Part shown: positions 7,111 through 13,481 of the stretch, one piece after another
Layout: each line of letters opens with the position of its first letter
How positions within the stretch are numbered: the stretch's first letter is position 1
NCBI GenBank assembly: GCA_041305385.1
Contig: JBFYLO010000075.1
Coordinates: forward strand, 1 to 21,440
Direction: 5' to 3'
Source: JAKAKT01 sp041305385
GTDB taxonomy: Archaea > Micrarchaeota > Micrarchaeia > Burarchaeales > JAKAKT01
Length of the DNA: 21,440 bases
Notes under the pieces: model-generated
The model's database searches: none
Told to the model about the DNA's origin: nothing
Seen by the model: only the letters and a program-made list of their open reading frames with translations
Made by a program: the position numbers and the translations under genes

Positions 7111-8973
7111 TCAGGCAGGGGCCTTCACCAGGCCGTAGTTCCTGACGGTCTCGATTGTCCTGACTGAGAGAGTGCAGTTCTGGAAATATTCTGTCGAGTT
7201 CCTCTCGGCCGAAAACTGGCCCCGGGGGGCGATGACAAGAGGGGTTCCTCTGAAGTCGAGCAGCGCATCGCCCTCCTTGTTAACCCCGAGGACGCGAAGC
7301 CCGTCTTTCTCGAATGGGATTGATGCACCAGTGAATAGGGAGGAGATGACTCCCTCGGATTCGCCGGATATCCGCTTGATTACTCCCTCAACGACGCGGA
7401 CTGGGCCGCTGGGTTTTGCGGATATGAAAGAGAATTCCCTCTTTTCCTTGTCGAAGGAATAAGCCAGTGGGCTGGAGCTGAAAGGCGGGCAGTACCCGCC
7501 AATAGGGAGTTCCTCCCTCGCAGTCTCTATCTCAATAAAGAGCGCGGTCCCGTCCGGGACTTTAGAGCCGAAAATTCCGCCTGAACCGTCGGGGGAGCTG
7601 ACCGTAAGAAGAAAGCTCGGCGTCTCAAGCGCGCAGCCTGCTCTGGGGAAGAATTCTCCCCGGATTTCATCGAGGCTGATTGAAAAGCCCGCGAAGCTGG
7701 CGGGGGTCCCTTTTTTAAGTGAGATGGATCCGAAGTCCTGGGAGGAGGACTTCAATGAAAGGCGGGCAGTGGCATCCTTAACTGCGCAGGGGGTTCCTAC
7801 GGCCAGGAGGTCCAGGCCCTCGAGCCTGACGTTTACGCCATTGAGGGCTGTCCCGGAGCTTCCCTCAACCATCCTCAATTTCTCAGTCTGGGTGAAATTC
7901 AGCTTCAGCAAAGGATTGGGCCCTATGCACGAGCCGCCGAAACCCAGCGGGTCGAGGGCCACCTCGCCGCTGGAAAAAACATATGGCTTTTCGTTATCCA
8001 CCATGAAAGTCGTGCTGGATTCGCCGGATAGCAATTCCACGGTTGCGATACGGAGATATCTGCAGGGCATGCTTACGACGAACCTCAGCGCCACCGAAGG
8101 CTTCGGGCTTGGCTTGCAATCACTTGTGAAGAAGCTGAATGAATCCACGGATAGCAGCTTCCCGCTGACATAGACGGTTTCCCCCTCTTGAACTGAAACC
8201 TCTGTTCCTTCTCGGGTGGAGAAGATTGCGACCGACTCGGACGCCGAGCACGTCTCCTGGTCGAGGTTTCCCGTAATAGACGAAAGCACTATCCCCTCCC
8301 CTGGAATTGACTCTCCCTCGGAAAGGGAGAACGGCTGCCATTGGAATCCTTGGGGGTTTTTAGGGGCAAGGGTTTTAATTCGGAATGAAGCCGTGCTGCC
8401 GGGGATTTGAATTGTTGTGCCCGGGGGCGCGAAATCCTCATAAAATTCCTTTTTCGAAACCCCGATGATTGCCATCTTGGACCTGACTTCGCAAGCTGAA
8501 GAGGTGGAATTGCCGACTATTGCGTCCAGCTTCGCAGAAGCTAGGCCTGCCGTTATTATTCCGCCCACTGAAACCTCGGCCTTTGAAGCGTCGCCCCCGT
8601 GCTTGAGCTCGACTTCCGTTGAGCCCCCGAGCACTTCGCAGTTCTGCCCGAAGACGACGTGCGCCTTGCCCGTCGCCAATGAAACTCCGTATGCGTCGGA
8701 AATGCTGTTCTCGCCAGCGACCAGCTTCACCCTTCCCTCCAGCTCGGGTATCCGCTCGCAAATCCCGTTGACGCATTCCAGGGAGCCGCAACAGTCGGAA
8801 GGCGATTTGCACCCTCTCCCCTCTTGGCCGCAGGCGAGTGCCGTGCATCTCTCGTTAATGCAAAAGGTTCCTGCTGGACAGTCGTTGTTCGTGGCGCATT
8901 GGACCTCCCTGCCTGGGCATCCTGCAAGGAGGAGGAACATGAGCAAAAACAGCAGCCCGGTCTTTCGGTCCAT
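7111..8973 (-). CDS. Knottin-headed lipoprotein with tandem beta repeats (paralogue B)
   Basis: A 620-residue surface lipoprotein. The signal peptide ends in a lipobox (LLAGC, Cys19), so it is probably lipid-anchored outside. Residues 26-72 hold two Cys modules. The first is C-x5-C-x5-C-x4-C. The second is C-x6-C-x5-CC-x4-C-x4-C, the spacing of an inhibitor cystine knot. The rest appears to be about eight loosely repeated beta modules of 60-80 residues, marked by a turn such as LSEGES, VQEGET or LLSGES and usually one Cys about 20-30 residues later. The neighbour at 8993 has the same plan, so the two arose by duplication. Family unknown to me; surface binding or structural role is inference. 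The gene starts 19 nt after its paralogue's stop and has its own TATA box. Confidence 0.85.
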   Translation of the reverse strand: MDRKTGLLFLLMFLLLAGCPGREVQCATNNDCPAGTFCINERCTALACGQEGRGCKSPSDCCGSLECVNGICERIPELEGRVKLVAGENSISDAYGVSLATGKAHVVFGQNCEVLGGSTEVELKHGGDASKAEVSVGGIITAGLASAKLDAIVGNSTSSACEVRSKMAIIGVSKKEFYEDFAPPGTTIQIPGSTASFRIKTLAPKNPQGFQWQPFSLSEGESIPGEGIVLSSITGNLDQETCSASESVAIFSTREGTEVSVQEGETVYVSGKLLSVDSFSFFTSDCKPSPKPSVALRFVVSMPCRYLRIATVELLSGESSTTFMVDNEKPYVFSSGEVALDPLGFGGSCIGPNPLLKLNFTQTEKLRMVEGSSGTALNGVNVRLEGLDLLAVGTPCAVKDATARLSLKSSSQDFGSISLKKGTPASFAGFSISLDEIRGEFFPRAGCALETPSFLLTVSSPDGSGGIFGSKVPDGTALFIEIETAREELPIGGYCPPFSSSPLAYSFDKEKREFSFISAKPSGPVRVVEGVIKRISGESEGVISSLFTGASIPFEKDGLRVLGVNKEGDALLDFRGTPLVIAPRGQFSAERNSTEYFQNCTLSVRTIETVRNYGLVKAPA

Positions 8974-8992
8974 ATATCGAGTTTGAACTGCG

Positions 8993-10591
8993 CTATTTTA
9001 ATCCTTTGCTTGAGTTGGCGGGGGGAGTTGCCTTTGGCGGGGAATCCTGCGATGCTATTGGAGAAACCGCTATCAGGGCCCTCTCTAGAACGACCTTGCA
9101 GGAGCTCACGCCTTTTGAAAGCCCGTAGCCGAACCTGACGAGCCTGGCCGAGCCGGTGGACAATGAGATGACCTCGCCTTCCCTGAGCGTCCTGCGGATT
9201 ACCTGGCTCCCTTCGCTCACCTTCACCTGGGCACTTACATCGACTGGGACGCATCCTCCCCCGAAGCTGACTGCAGATGTGGAGAAAGACTCGGCCGAGG
9301 CCGAGATGCCCTCGAACTCGGAACTCTCGCCCGCAGAGAGCTTTGTTGTCCTGGTTTCCTTTGAAACGGCCTTCAGCCTGAAGGTGTTCCCTATCCCAGA
9401 ACTCTGTTCAGGCGGGGATACCTCAAGGGTGAATTTTTCGGAATCGAACGGGGCAGTTCCTTTTGAAGATATTTGAACGGCACCCTCCTGGACATAAAGC
9501 AGCATAATTACCTGAAGGTCCCTTTGCGCAGCAGGGAAGCTGATGTTCAAAAGAACGCTTTTGTTTACAGCCACGCAGGAAAGGCCGTCGCTCAAGAGAA
9601 GTGACCCCGTAATGTTCTGAACGTTTATGGTAATCCCCTGCAGGGATATGCTGCCCCTTTCAGGCGCCCCCGCCTGGTTTTCCGGGAAACCGGAAGTCTT
9701 GGTCTTGAGCCTGACTTGTTTTGAGGTGATGCGGCATACGGCTCCTTCTGGCGCCTTGCCCGAGGTCTCGTCTATGCCTTCGACTTTGATGTCCAGTGTA
9801 TTGAACCAGGATTTGTAGGGGTATTGCAGGGAGATGGATTCCCCCTCTGAAAGCCGGACCGCACGCGAGTAGCCTTGAATTGGGCCAAGGTCAGTTATTT
9901 CCACGGCCTCTGCAAGCGTGAAGTCATCGGGCAGGAGGAATTGCTGCCCCTTTCGAATAATGGATTCGGATGTGTTTCTGCTTTCGATTTTAATCTCGGA
10001 GTAAACATCGCTGAACGAACAGCCGCTCTCGTTCTCTGAGATTATACACGGAATATTGAGGACTGCAATGTCGGCATTGGCAAACTTCATGTTCTCTCCT
10101 GCCCCTAGGACGAACTCATCGCTCTTCCCGCCTCCTGAAACTTTTATCCTCGCCTTTTCATTCCCGACTGAACAGCCGACGAGGTTTTCAGTGACTTCTG
10201 CGAGCTCCACTGAAAGGCCGCCTGCTGAGCCTTTTTGCCCCTCGGCCAAGTCTAGCACCCGCGGCTGGAAGAATTTCGGAAGCTCTGGAATGGTCATGTT
10301 AATCTTGGTCTGGTTGGAGGCCGTGCCGTTTGTCGCATTAATCACAGGGTGGGGTTCTTTTTCTCCTGCTACGCGCGGGAACCTGCAGGCGTTGCTGTTG
10401 CACCGCATGCCGGAGCAGCAGTCGTTGTCCTTGTCGCACCACTGGGATTCTCGCGCACAGGTCGTGACACAGGCTCCTTTCACGCACGCCTGGCCGAGTT
10501 TGCACTGGGAATCGTTCTGGCATCCTCCCCCGGAACAGCCGAAAAGTAGGAAAACCACAAGCATGAGGACTAAAGCCCGCAAATTACCCAT
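8993..10591 (-). CDS. Knottin-headed lipoprotein with tandem beta repeats (paralogue A)
   Basis: A 532-residue lipoprotein with signal peptide and lipobox LLFGC (Cys19). The two N-terminal Cys modules have exactly the spacings of the next gene: C-x5-C-x5-C-x4-C, then C-x6-C-x5-CC-x4-C-x4-C, up to about residue 69. After a polar, sequon-rich linker (NATNGTASNQT) come about seven beta modules with turns such as LAEGQK, LSEGES, LSAGES and LREGEV, most followed by a single Cys. No second membrane segment is seen. The start is fixed by the signal peptide and by the TATA box at 10613-10620. A 143-bp structured element sits immediately upstream of that promoter. Function unknown; extracellular, membrane-tethered location is well supported. 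Confidence 0.85.
   Translation of the reverse strand: MGNLRALVLMLVVFLLFGCSGGGCQNDSQCKLGQACVKGACVTTCARESQWCDKDNDCCSGMRCNSNACRFPRVAGEKEPHPVINATNGTASNQTKINMTIPELPKFFQPRVLDLAEGQKGSAGGLSVELAEVTENLVGCSVGNEKARIKVSGGGKSDEFVLGAGENMKFANADIAVLNIPCIISENESGCSFSDVYSEIKIESRNTSESIIRKGQQFLLPDDFTLAEAVEITDLGPIQGYSRAVRLSEGESISLQYPYKSWFNTLDIKVEGIDETSGKAPEGAVCRITSKQVRLKTKTSGFPENQAGAPERGSISLQGITINVQNITGSLLLSDGLSCVAVNKSVLLNISFPAAQRDLQVIMLLYVQEGAVQISSKGTAPFDSEKFTLEVSPPEQSSGIGNTFRLKAVSKETRTTKLSAGESSEFEGISASAESFSTSAVSFGGGCVPVDVSAQVKVSEGSQVIRRTLREGEVISLSTGSARLVRFGYGLSKGVSSCKVVLERALIAVSPIASQDSPPKATPPANSSKGLK
8994..9002 (-). promoter_or_regulatory. TATA box for lipoprotein paralogue B
   Basis: The minus strand reads TTAAAATAG, centred about 25 nt before the ATG at 8973. 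It overlaps the stop codon of the upstream paralogue. Confidence 0.5.
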
Positions 10592-10612
10592 GACCTAGTT
10601 CAGGCTATCCCG

Positions 10613-10620
10613 TATTAAAA
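10613..10620 (-). promoter_or_regulatory. TATA box for lipoprotein paralogue A
   Basis: The minus strand reads TTTTAATA, centred about 25 nt before the ATG at 10591. The nearer direct-repeat copy of the structured element begins 6 nt beyond it. Confidence 0.55.
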
Positions 10621-10626
10621 TAGTTT

Positions 10627-10636
10627 CGTAAATCAG
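10627..10636 (+). repeat. Left 10-bp direct repeat CGTAAATCAG
   Basis: Exact copy of the sequence at 10780-10789. The pair brackets the structured element like a target-site duplication. Confidence 0.8.
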
Positions 10637-10779
10637 GCCCTGTAGAAATGCCCCAGCAGCAGCGCCCCCAACATGCGGCTGCCTGCCCGGGCAGGCAGGT
10701 CGGCTCCGGGGAGCCGACCAGGCGGCATCCGGATGCCGCCCGCCGCGGTGCGCTGCTGCCCCAAGGTTTTCTACAGAAC
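10637..10779. repeat. 143-bp structured element with terminal inverted repeat and three hairpins
   Basis: Between two identical 10-bp repeats lies a fully foldable unit. The outer stem pairs CTGTAGAAA (10640-10648) with TTTCTACAG (10768-10776). After an asymmetric internal loop the stem continues as GCAGCAGCGC (10656-10665) with its complement (10750-10759). Inside are three near-contiguous hairpins: 10680-10697 (7 bp), 10698-10719 (9 bp) and 10721-10740 (8 bp), with CCGG or CGGG tips. This could be a non-autonomous mobile element with target duplication, or a structured RNA. It contains no credible ORF. It lies between a small membrane protein gene and a lipoprotein promoter. I do not recognise it as a known RNA or IS family. 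Confidence 0.7.
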
Positions 10780-10789
10780 CGTAAATCAG
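10780..10789 (+). repeat. Right 10-bp direct repeat CGTAAATCAG
   Basis: Exact match to 10627-10636, on the other side of the structured element. Confidence 0.8.
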
Positions 10790-10839
10790 CCACTAGCTTC
10801 CCAGTGCTTGAAATGGATTCGAAACAGGCCAGCAGACGG

Positions 10840-11046
10840 CTATTCGTATGAGGGGGGCTTTGTTGCGAAGTCATACAGCGAGCAGAAGGCGAGCAGGCAC
10901 ATGTAAGCGCCAATTACAATGCCGAATATCATTGCGCTGCCAGTACCTCTGTCATCGGTTGATATTTCCATTATGCCCTTTCCCCAGAATATCAAACCGC
11001 CGCCTATGACTGCGAGACCGAGGCCGCGCATGAGTCTTCCGTCCAT
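10840..11046 (-). CDS. Small membrane protein, two transmembrane segments
   Basis: About 68 residues starting MDGRLMRGLGLAV, with hydrophobic stretches at about 7-23 (GLGLAVIGGGLIFWG) and 37-56 (AMIFGIVIGAYMCLLAF), a short polar loop between them and a polar tail. An upstream in-frame ATG at 11055 would add MIR, but the TATA box at 11068-11077 is centred about 27 nt from 11046, which supports the shorter form. It lies downstream of another small two-segment membrane protein (11118-11414). Family not recognised; role unknown. Confidence 0.65.
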   Translation of the reverse strand: MDGRLMRGLGLAVIGGGLIFWGKGIMEISTDDRGTGSAMIFGIVIGAYMCLLAFCSLYDFATKPPSYE

Positions 11047-11067
11047 GCGAATCATTTTTACGTTCCG

Positions 11068-11077
11068 GTTTATAATG
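11068..11077 (-). promoter_or_regulatory. TATA box for the 68-aa membrane protein gene
   Basis: The minus strand reads ATTATAAACC, centred about 27 nt before the ATG at 11046. Confidence 0.5.
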
Positions 11078-11117
11078 ATTCCTGTTAGTTATGCCGGAGA
11101 AAAAACAAAACCTGCGC

Positions 11118-11414
11118 TCACCTCATCGGGGGCGCGCTCTCATCATCGCCCCTGTCGAGCGCCCCGTATTTCTCCTCTTTGTACTTCCTCTTCCTGGGCC
11201 TCGCGTATGCCCATTCGCCTATCACGATTATCAGCGAGAGGAGCAGGACATAGGGGAAATACTCGTCCAGGAGGAGCAGCGTTGAGGTCGGAAGCAGCTC
11301 GTCCCCTCCTCCGCCCGGCTGGGTGTAGTAACCCAGGATGCCGACTATGAGCACGAGTATCGCCATGGCTGAAAGGAAGGTCAGCATATACCCGAATATC
11401 GACGAAATGGCCAT
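11118..11414 (-). CDS. Small membrane protein, two transmembrane segments, basic tail
   Basis: A 98-residue protein with membrane helices at about 8-28 and 53-67, joined by a Gly-rich loop (QPGGGGDELLPTS). A strongly basic stretch follows the second helix (ARPRKRKYKEEK), which by the positive-inside rule places the C-terminus in the cytoplasm. No Cys. TATA box at 11434-11442, about 24 nt upstream of the ATG. Neighbours are another small membrane protein and a Cys-rich lipoprotein, all separately promoted. Family not recognised. Confidence 0.7.
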   Translation of the reverse strand: MAISSIFGYMLTFLSAMAILVLIVGILGYYTQPGGGGDELLPTSTLLLLDEYFPYVLLLSLIIVIGEWAYARPRKRKYKEEKYGALDRGDDESAPPMR

Positions 11415-11433
11415 GGAAGGCTAAGGCAAAGCC

Positions 11434-11442
11434 TAATATTTA
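11434..11442 (-). promoter_or_regulatory. TATA box for the 98-aa membrane protein gene
   Basis: The minus strand reads TAAATATTA, centred about 24 nt before the ATG at 11414. Confidence 0.5.
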
Positions 11443-11467
11443 ACGTTATCGCTCAAAGAGGTCCGGA

Positions 11468-12580
11468 TTATTTACTCTCCTTAAACTGCGCCCTGCAAGA
11501 GTCCTGGATGTCGCGCTTGGGTATTGAACCGCAGAGCGAACTGTCGTTGAGCGAGATGGCAGTCTCAAAAAAGCAAAGCGAGCTTCCGCCCTCTATCAGA
11601 AACTCGCCCTCGCAGATTGATGGCTTCTTGAGGCTCATGGCGAGGTTGGTCAGGCATTCGTCGTGCACTCGGCACAGGGAGTAAACGCTCCAATCGCCGT
11701 GGGGCACGAGGTAATCGTCATAGTTAATCGGGAACTTGACAATTCCTTTCAGCTCCTGCCCTATCTTCCCGCAGACCGCGGGATCGCCCACGGACACTGC
11801 GTACTGCGCAATGCAGTTCGCCCTCTTTTCCCCTGAGAGGCTTCCGCAGGCAGAGAGTTTTCTAGTCGAGTTGAAGACTGTTTCCGTGCACTTTGACGTG
11901 GCAGACTCCGGGTCGTAGCCAGGCAGGCCAGGAGATTCCCTCTTGAGGGCCATGCACAGCGCCGAGTCGCCGGTTATTTCGCCAACGCGGGTGAAGCATT
12001 CATCGAAGTCTCGCCTGCAGGAAGAGTCGGAAGAAAGGTCGCACGCCCGTTCAATCAAATCGCAGGGGGATGAATTGACGGACCTGACCGCGATTTCCAT
12101 CAAGCAGTCTTTTTTTGTGAGCAGCCTGCAGGAGAAGCCTGTTTCAGAGGAGCCTTCTATTTCAAGCTCGCTGGTCTCGAGGAGGCATTCCCCGCCATCT
12201 TTAAGAAGGAGGCACGCATCGGGGGAGGAACCTGAGGAAATTGCACAATATCTTCTCAGGGAATCCATCGGTATCTTCATGCAGTCCGGTTTCAGGTTGG
12301 CCTTTTCGGCAATGAAAATGCAGGAACTCCTCTTAAGCGCCATCTGGTAGGCATCTGATTCCGAGAAGACCTCTTCGCAGAGCGAACTGTTGTCTATGGC
12401 TGCAGCCACCTCGACAACGCATTTGTAGAACTTCGGGTCGCTGTCCCCGGCCTGGGAGATGCAATACTTCGCGGGAGTCGAAAGCCCGCTTCCGTAGATG
12501 GATTCGGGATATCCGCCCCTAGAGACACAGCCGGCGAAAACGAGAAGGAACGCCAACGCCAAAATCGCCAGGAGTTTCAT
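11468..12580 (-). CDS. Cys-rich repeat lipoprotein of unknown function
   Basis: A 370-residue protein with a signal peptide and lipobox VFAGC (Cys18), so probably anchored on the outer face of the membrane. The body carries about 25 Cys in a recurring helical-looking pattern: an Ala-rich stretch, then Asp/Asn-x-Ser-x-Leu-Cys, and another Cys 10-15 residues on. Examples are AAAIDNSSLCEEV, AISLNDSSLCGSI, SVGDPAVCGKI and AVRSVNSSPCDLI. This suggests disulphide-stapled helical hairpins. The frame is open 60 codons upstream, but the signal peptide begins at the ATG at 12580, and a TATA box at 12601-12610 lies 25-26 nt before it. A structured element begins about 45 nt beyond that promoter. Function unknown. 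Confidence 0.85.
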   Translation of the reverse strand: MKLLAILALAFLLVFAGCVSRGGYPESIYGSGLSTPAKYCISQAGDSDPKFYKCVVEVAAAIDNSSLCEEVFSESDAYQMALKRSSCIFIAEKANLKPDCMKIPMDSLRRYCAISSGSSPDACLLLKDGGECLLETSELEIEGSSETGFSCRLLTKKDCLMEIAVRSVNSSPCDLIERACDLSSDSSCRRDFDECFTRVGEITGDSALCMALKRESPGLPGYDPESATSKCTETVFNSTRKLSACGSLSGEKRANCIAQYAVSVGDPAVCGKIGQELKGIVKFPINYDDYLVPHGDWSVYSLCRVHDECLTNLAMSLKKPSICEGEFLIEGGSSLCFFETAISLNDSSLCGSIPKRDIQDSCRAQFKESK

Positions 12581-12600
12581 TGAAAGGCTATGCGAGCACG

Positions 12601-12610
12601 TATTATATAT
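12601..12610 (-). promoter_or_regulatory. TATA box for the Cys-repeat lipoprotein
   Basis: The minus strand reads ATATATAATA, centred 25-26 nt before the ATG at 12580. One of the strongest TATA matches in the window. Confidence 0.6.
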
Positions 12611-12654
12611 AGTTAATTTTTCGGACAGATACCTGGGCATCCCGTAATTCAGAT

Positions 12655-12850
12655 TTATAGCAAAACCGAAAAGCAGCTCAACAAACCAAAAACGAACGAG
12701 CTCGCGGCGGCTCCAATTTTTGCCCGGGGCAAAAATGGACCATTCGTGGCTCGAAGCCACAAATTGGTCGGGCCGCCTCGCCGAGCCGGAAGCGCGTTCG
12801 CTCCCGGGCGAACGGGCTCGTTGTCGGGCTATAACCGCGGTTTGCTATAA
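12655..12850. other. 196-bp branched inverted-repeat element (RNA gene or miniature element)
   Basis: Nested stems can be read directly. The outermost pairs TTATAGCAAAACCG (12655-12668) with CGGTTTGCTATAA (12838-12850), 13 bp with one bulge. Next, AACGAGC (12695-12701) pairs with GCTCGTT (12816-12822). Then GGCGGC (12706-12711) pairs with GCCGCC (12772-12777) and encloses two hairpins, 12716-12736 (9 bp) and 12738-12769. A third hairpin at 12795-12814 (7 bp) lies outside that stem. The ends carry GCTATAA facing outward on each side. No flanking target duplication was found. I looked for RNase P and SRP RNA signatures and saw none. An 82-codon plus-strand ORF crosses it but looks random. Identity unknown. 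Confidence 0.55.
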
Positions 12851-12851
12851 T
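12844..12851 (+). promoter_or_regulatory. Outward-facing TATA-like sequence GCTATAAT
   Basis: Part of the right arm of the structured element. It is centred about 27 nt before the ATG at 12875, matching the leaderless spacing of confirmed-looking genes here. Confidence 0.35.
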
Positions 12852-12874
12852 GCAAGGCTCGGCCGATTCCCGGA

Positions 12875-13027
12875 ATGTTTTTCCGCCAGGAAACCGCGGC
12901 TCGGGCCCCCGGCAGTTGGCGCGCCCATTGCCAAAAAAAAGAAGCTGTCGAACAGCTCGCCATTCTGAAAGCCCTAGCGAGAAACGAGAAAATTGACCCG
13001 GGCATGGTGGATTTTGTCCTTAGATAA
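12875..13027 (+). CDS. Possible 50-aa small protein
   Basis: A short frame whose second half (KKEAVEQLAILKALARNEKIDPGMVDFVLR in two pieces: KKEAVEQLAILKALAR, then NEKIDPGMVDFVLR) looks like a real amphipathic helical protein. The first 20 residues are less convincing and sit in a hairpin-rich stretch. A TATA-like sequence at 12844-12851 is correctly spaced. It converges on the gene at 13041 with a 13-nt gap. It may be a small protein, or the 3' remnant of a longer gene whose 5' part was lost when the structured region arose. A minus-strand terminator-like hairpin overlaps it, so the reading remains uncertain. Confidence 0.35.
   Translation: MFFRQETAARAPGSWRAHCQKKEAVEQLAILKALARNEKIDPGMVDFVLR
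12933..12957 (-). terminator. Hairpin plus T-run, terminator-like
   Basis: On the minus strand AGCTGT-TCG-ACAGCT is followed after 2 nt by eight T. It lies 84 nt past the stop of the gene at 13041 and is a plausible terminator for it. Confidence 0.45.
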
Positions 13028-13040
13028 GTTTGGAGGATAG

Positions 13041-13376
13041 CTATCCGAGTCTTCTCCTTTTTACCGAGATTTTTGTTCTCTCACCAATGTGCCCATTAGC
13101 CGCCCCGAGCCTGCTCTTTATCGACTTGAGTTCCCCGAGAACCGTTGTGAAGAAGGGCTCTCCATAGGTCCGCCTCGGCATCCTGTCGAGCGTTGACTGA
13201 AGCTTCTTTGACTCCTCTTCGAACTTCCCCAGGGTGAGCTCACCGTGCCTTTGCATCTCCCGGAGCTTTTCCAGGCAACCGTTTACCGAGCACATGTGGG
13301 CCATCAATCCATTGACGATTTGCCCGCTGGGCAGCCGGCGATTTCTCGAGAATCCATTTTCTCCCACGGAAACCAC
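13041..13376 (-). CDS. Small basic protein of unknown function
   Basis: Up to 111 residues with a GTG start at 13376. It is soluble, with a helical middle (GCLEKLREMQRHGELTLGKFEEESKKL) in two runs and a basic C-terminus ending KISVKRRRLG, so nucleic-acid binding is possible but unproven. A TATA-like TTTTAAAC at 13414-13424 would give a short leader, and a weaker CATAAAC at 13397-13403 would make the GTG leaderless. An ATG at 13304 (MAHMCSVNG) is an alternative start giving 87 residues. The stop codon lies in a perfect 12-bp palindrome, GGATAGCTATCC (13035-13046). Family not recognised. Confidence 0.6.
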   Translation of the reverse strand: MVSVGENGFSRNRRLPSGQIVNGLMAHMCSVNGCLEKLREMQRHGELTLGKFEEESKKLQSTLDRMPRRTYGEPFFTTVLGELKSIKSRLGAANGHIGERTKISVKRRRLG

Positions 13377-13481
13377 CCCCGGAAGTGTCTCCGTTGTTTA
13401 TGGTTGTTTTCAGGGTTTAAAAGGGTTTTTACCTGAAGATGGGTAAGTAGGCTAACGGGCAAGACTCGCCCCTTAAGCCGG

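Noticed and set aside
12655..12960. RNase P RNA or SRP RNA
   Set aside because: The conserved GAGGAAAGUCC and ACAGAA elements of RNase P and the helix 8 tetraloop motif of SRP RNA were not found.
12720..12968. 82-codon plus-strand ORF over the structured region
   Set aside because: The product is an Arg/Pro/Ala-rich mixture that simply follows the hairpin sequences; the palindromes explain the open frame better.
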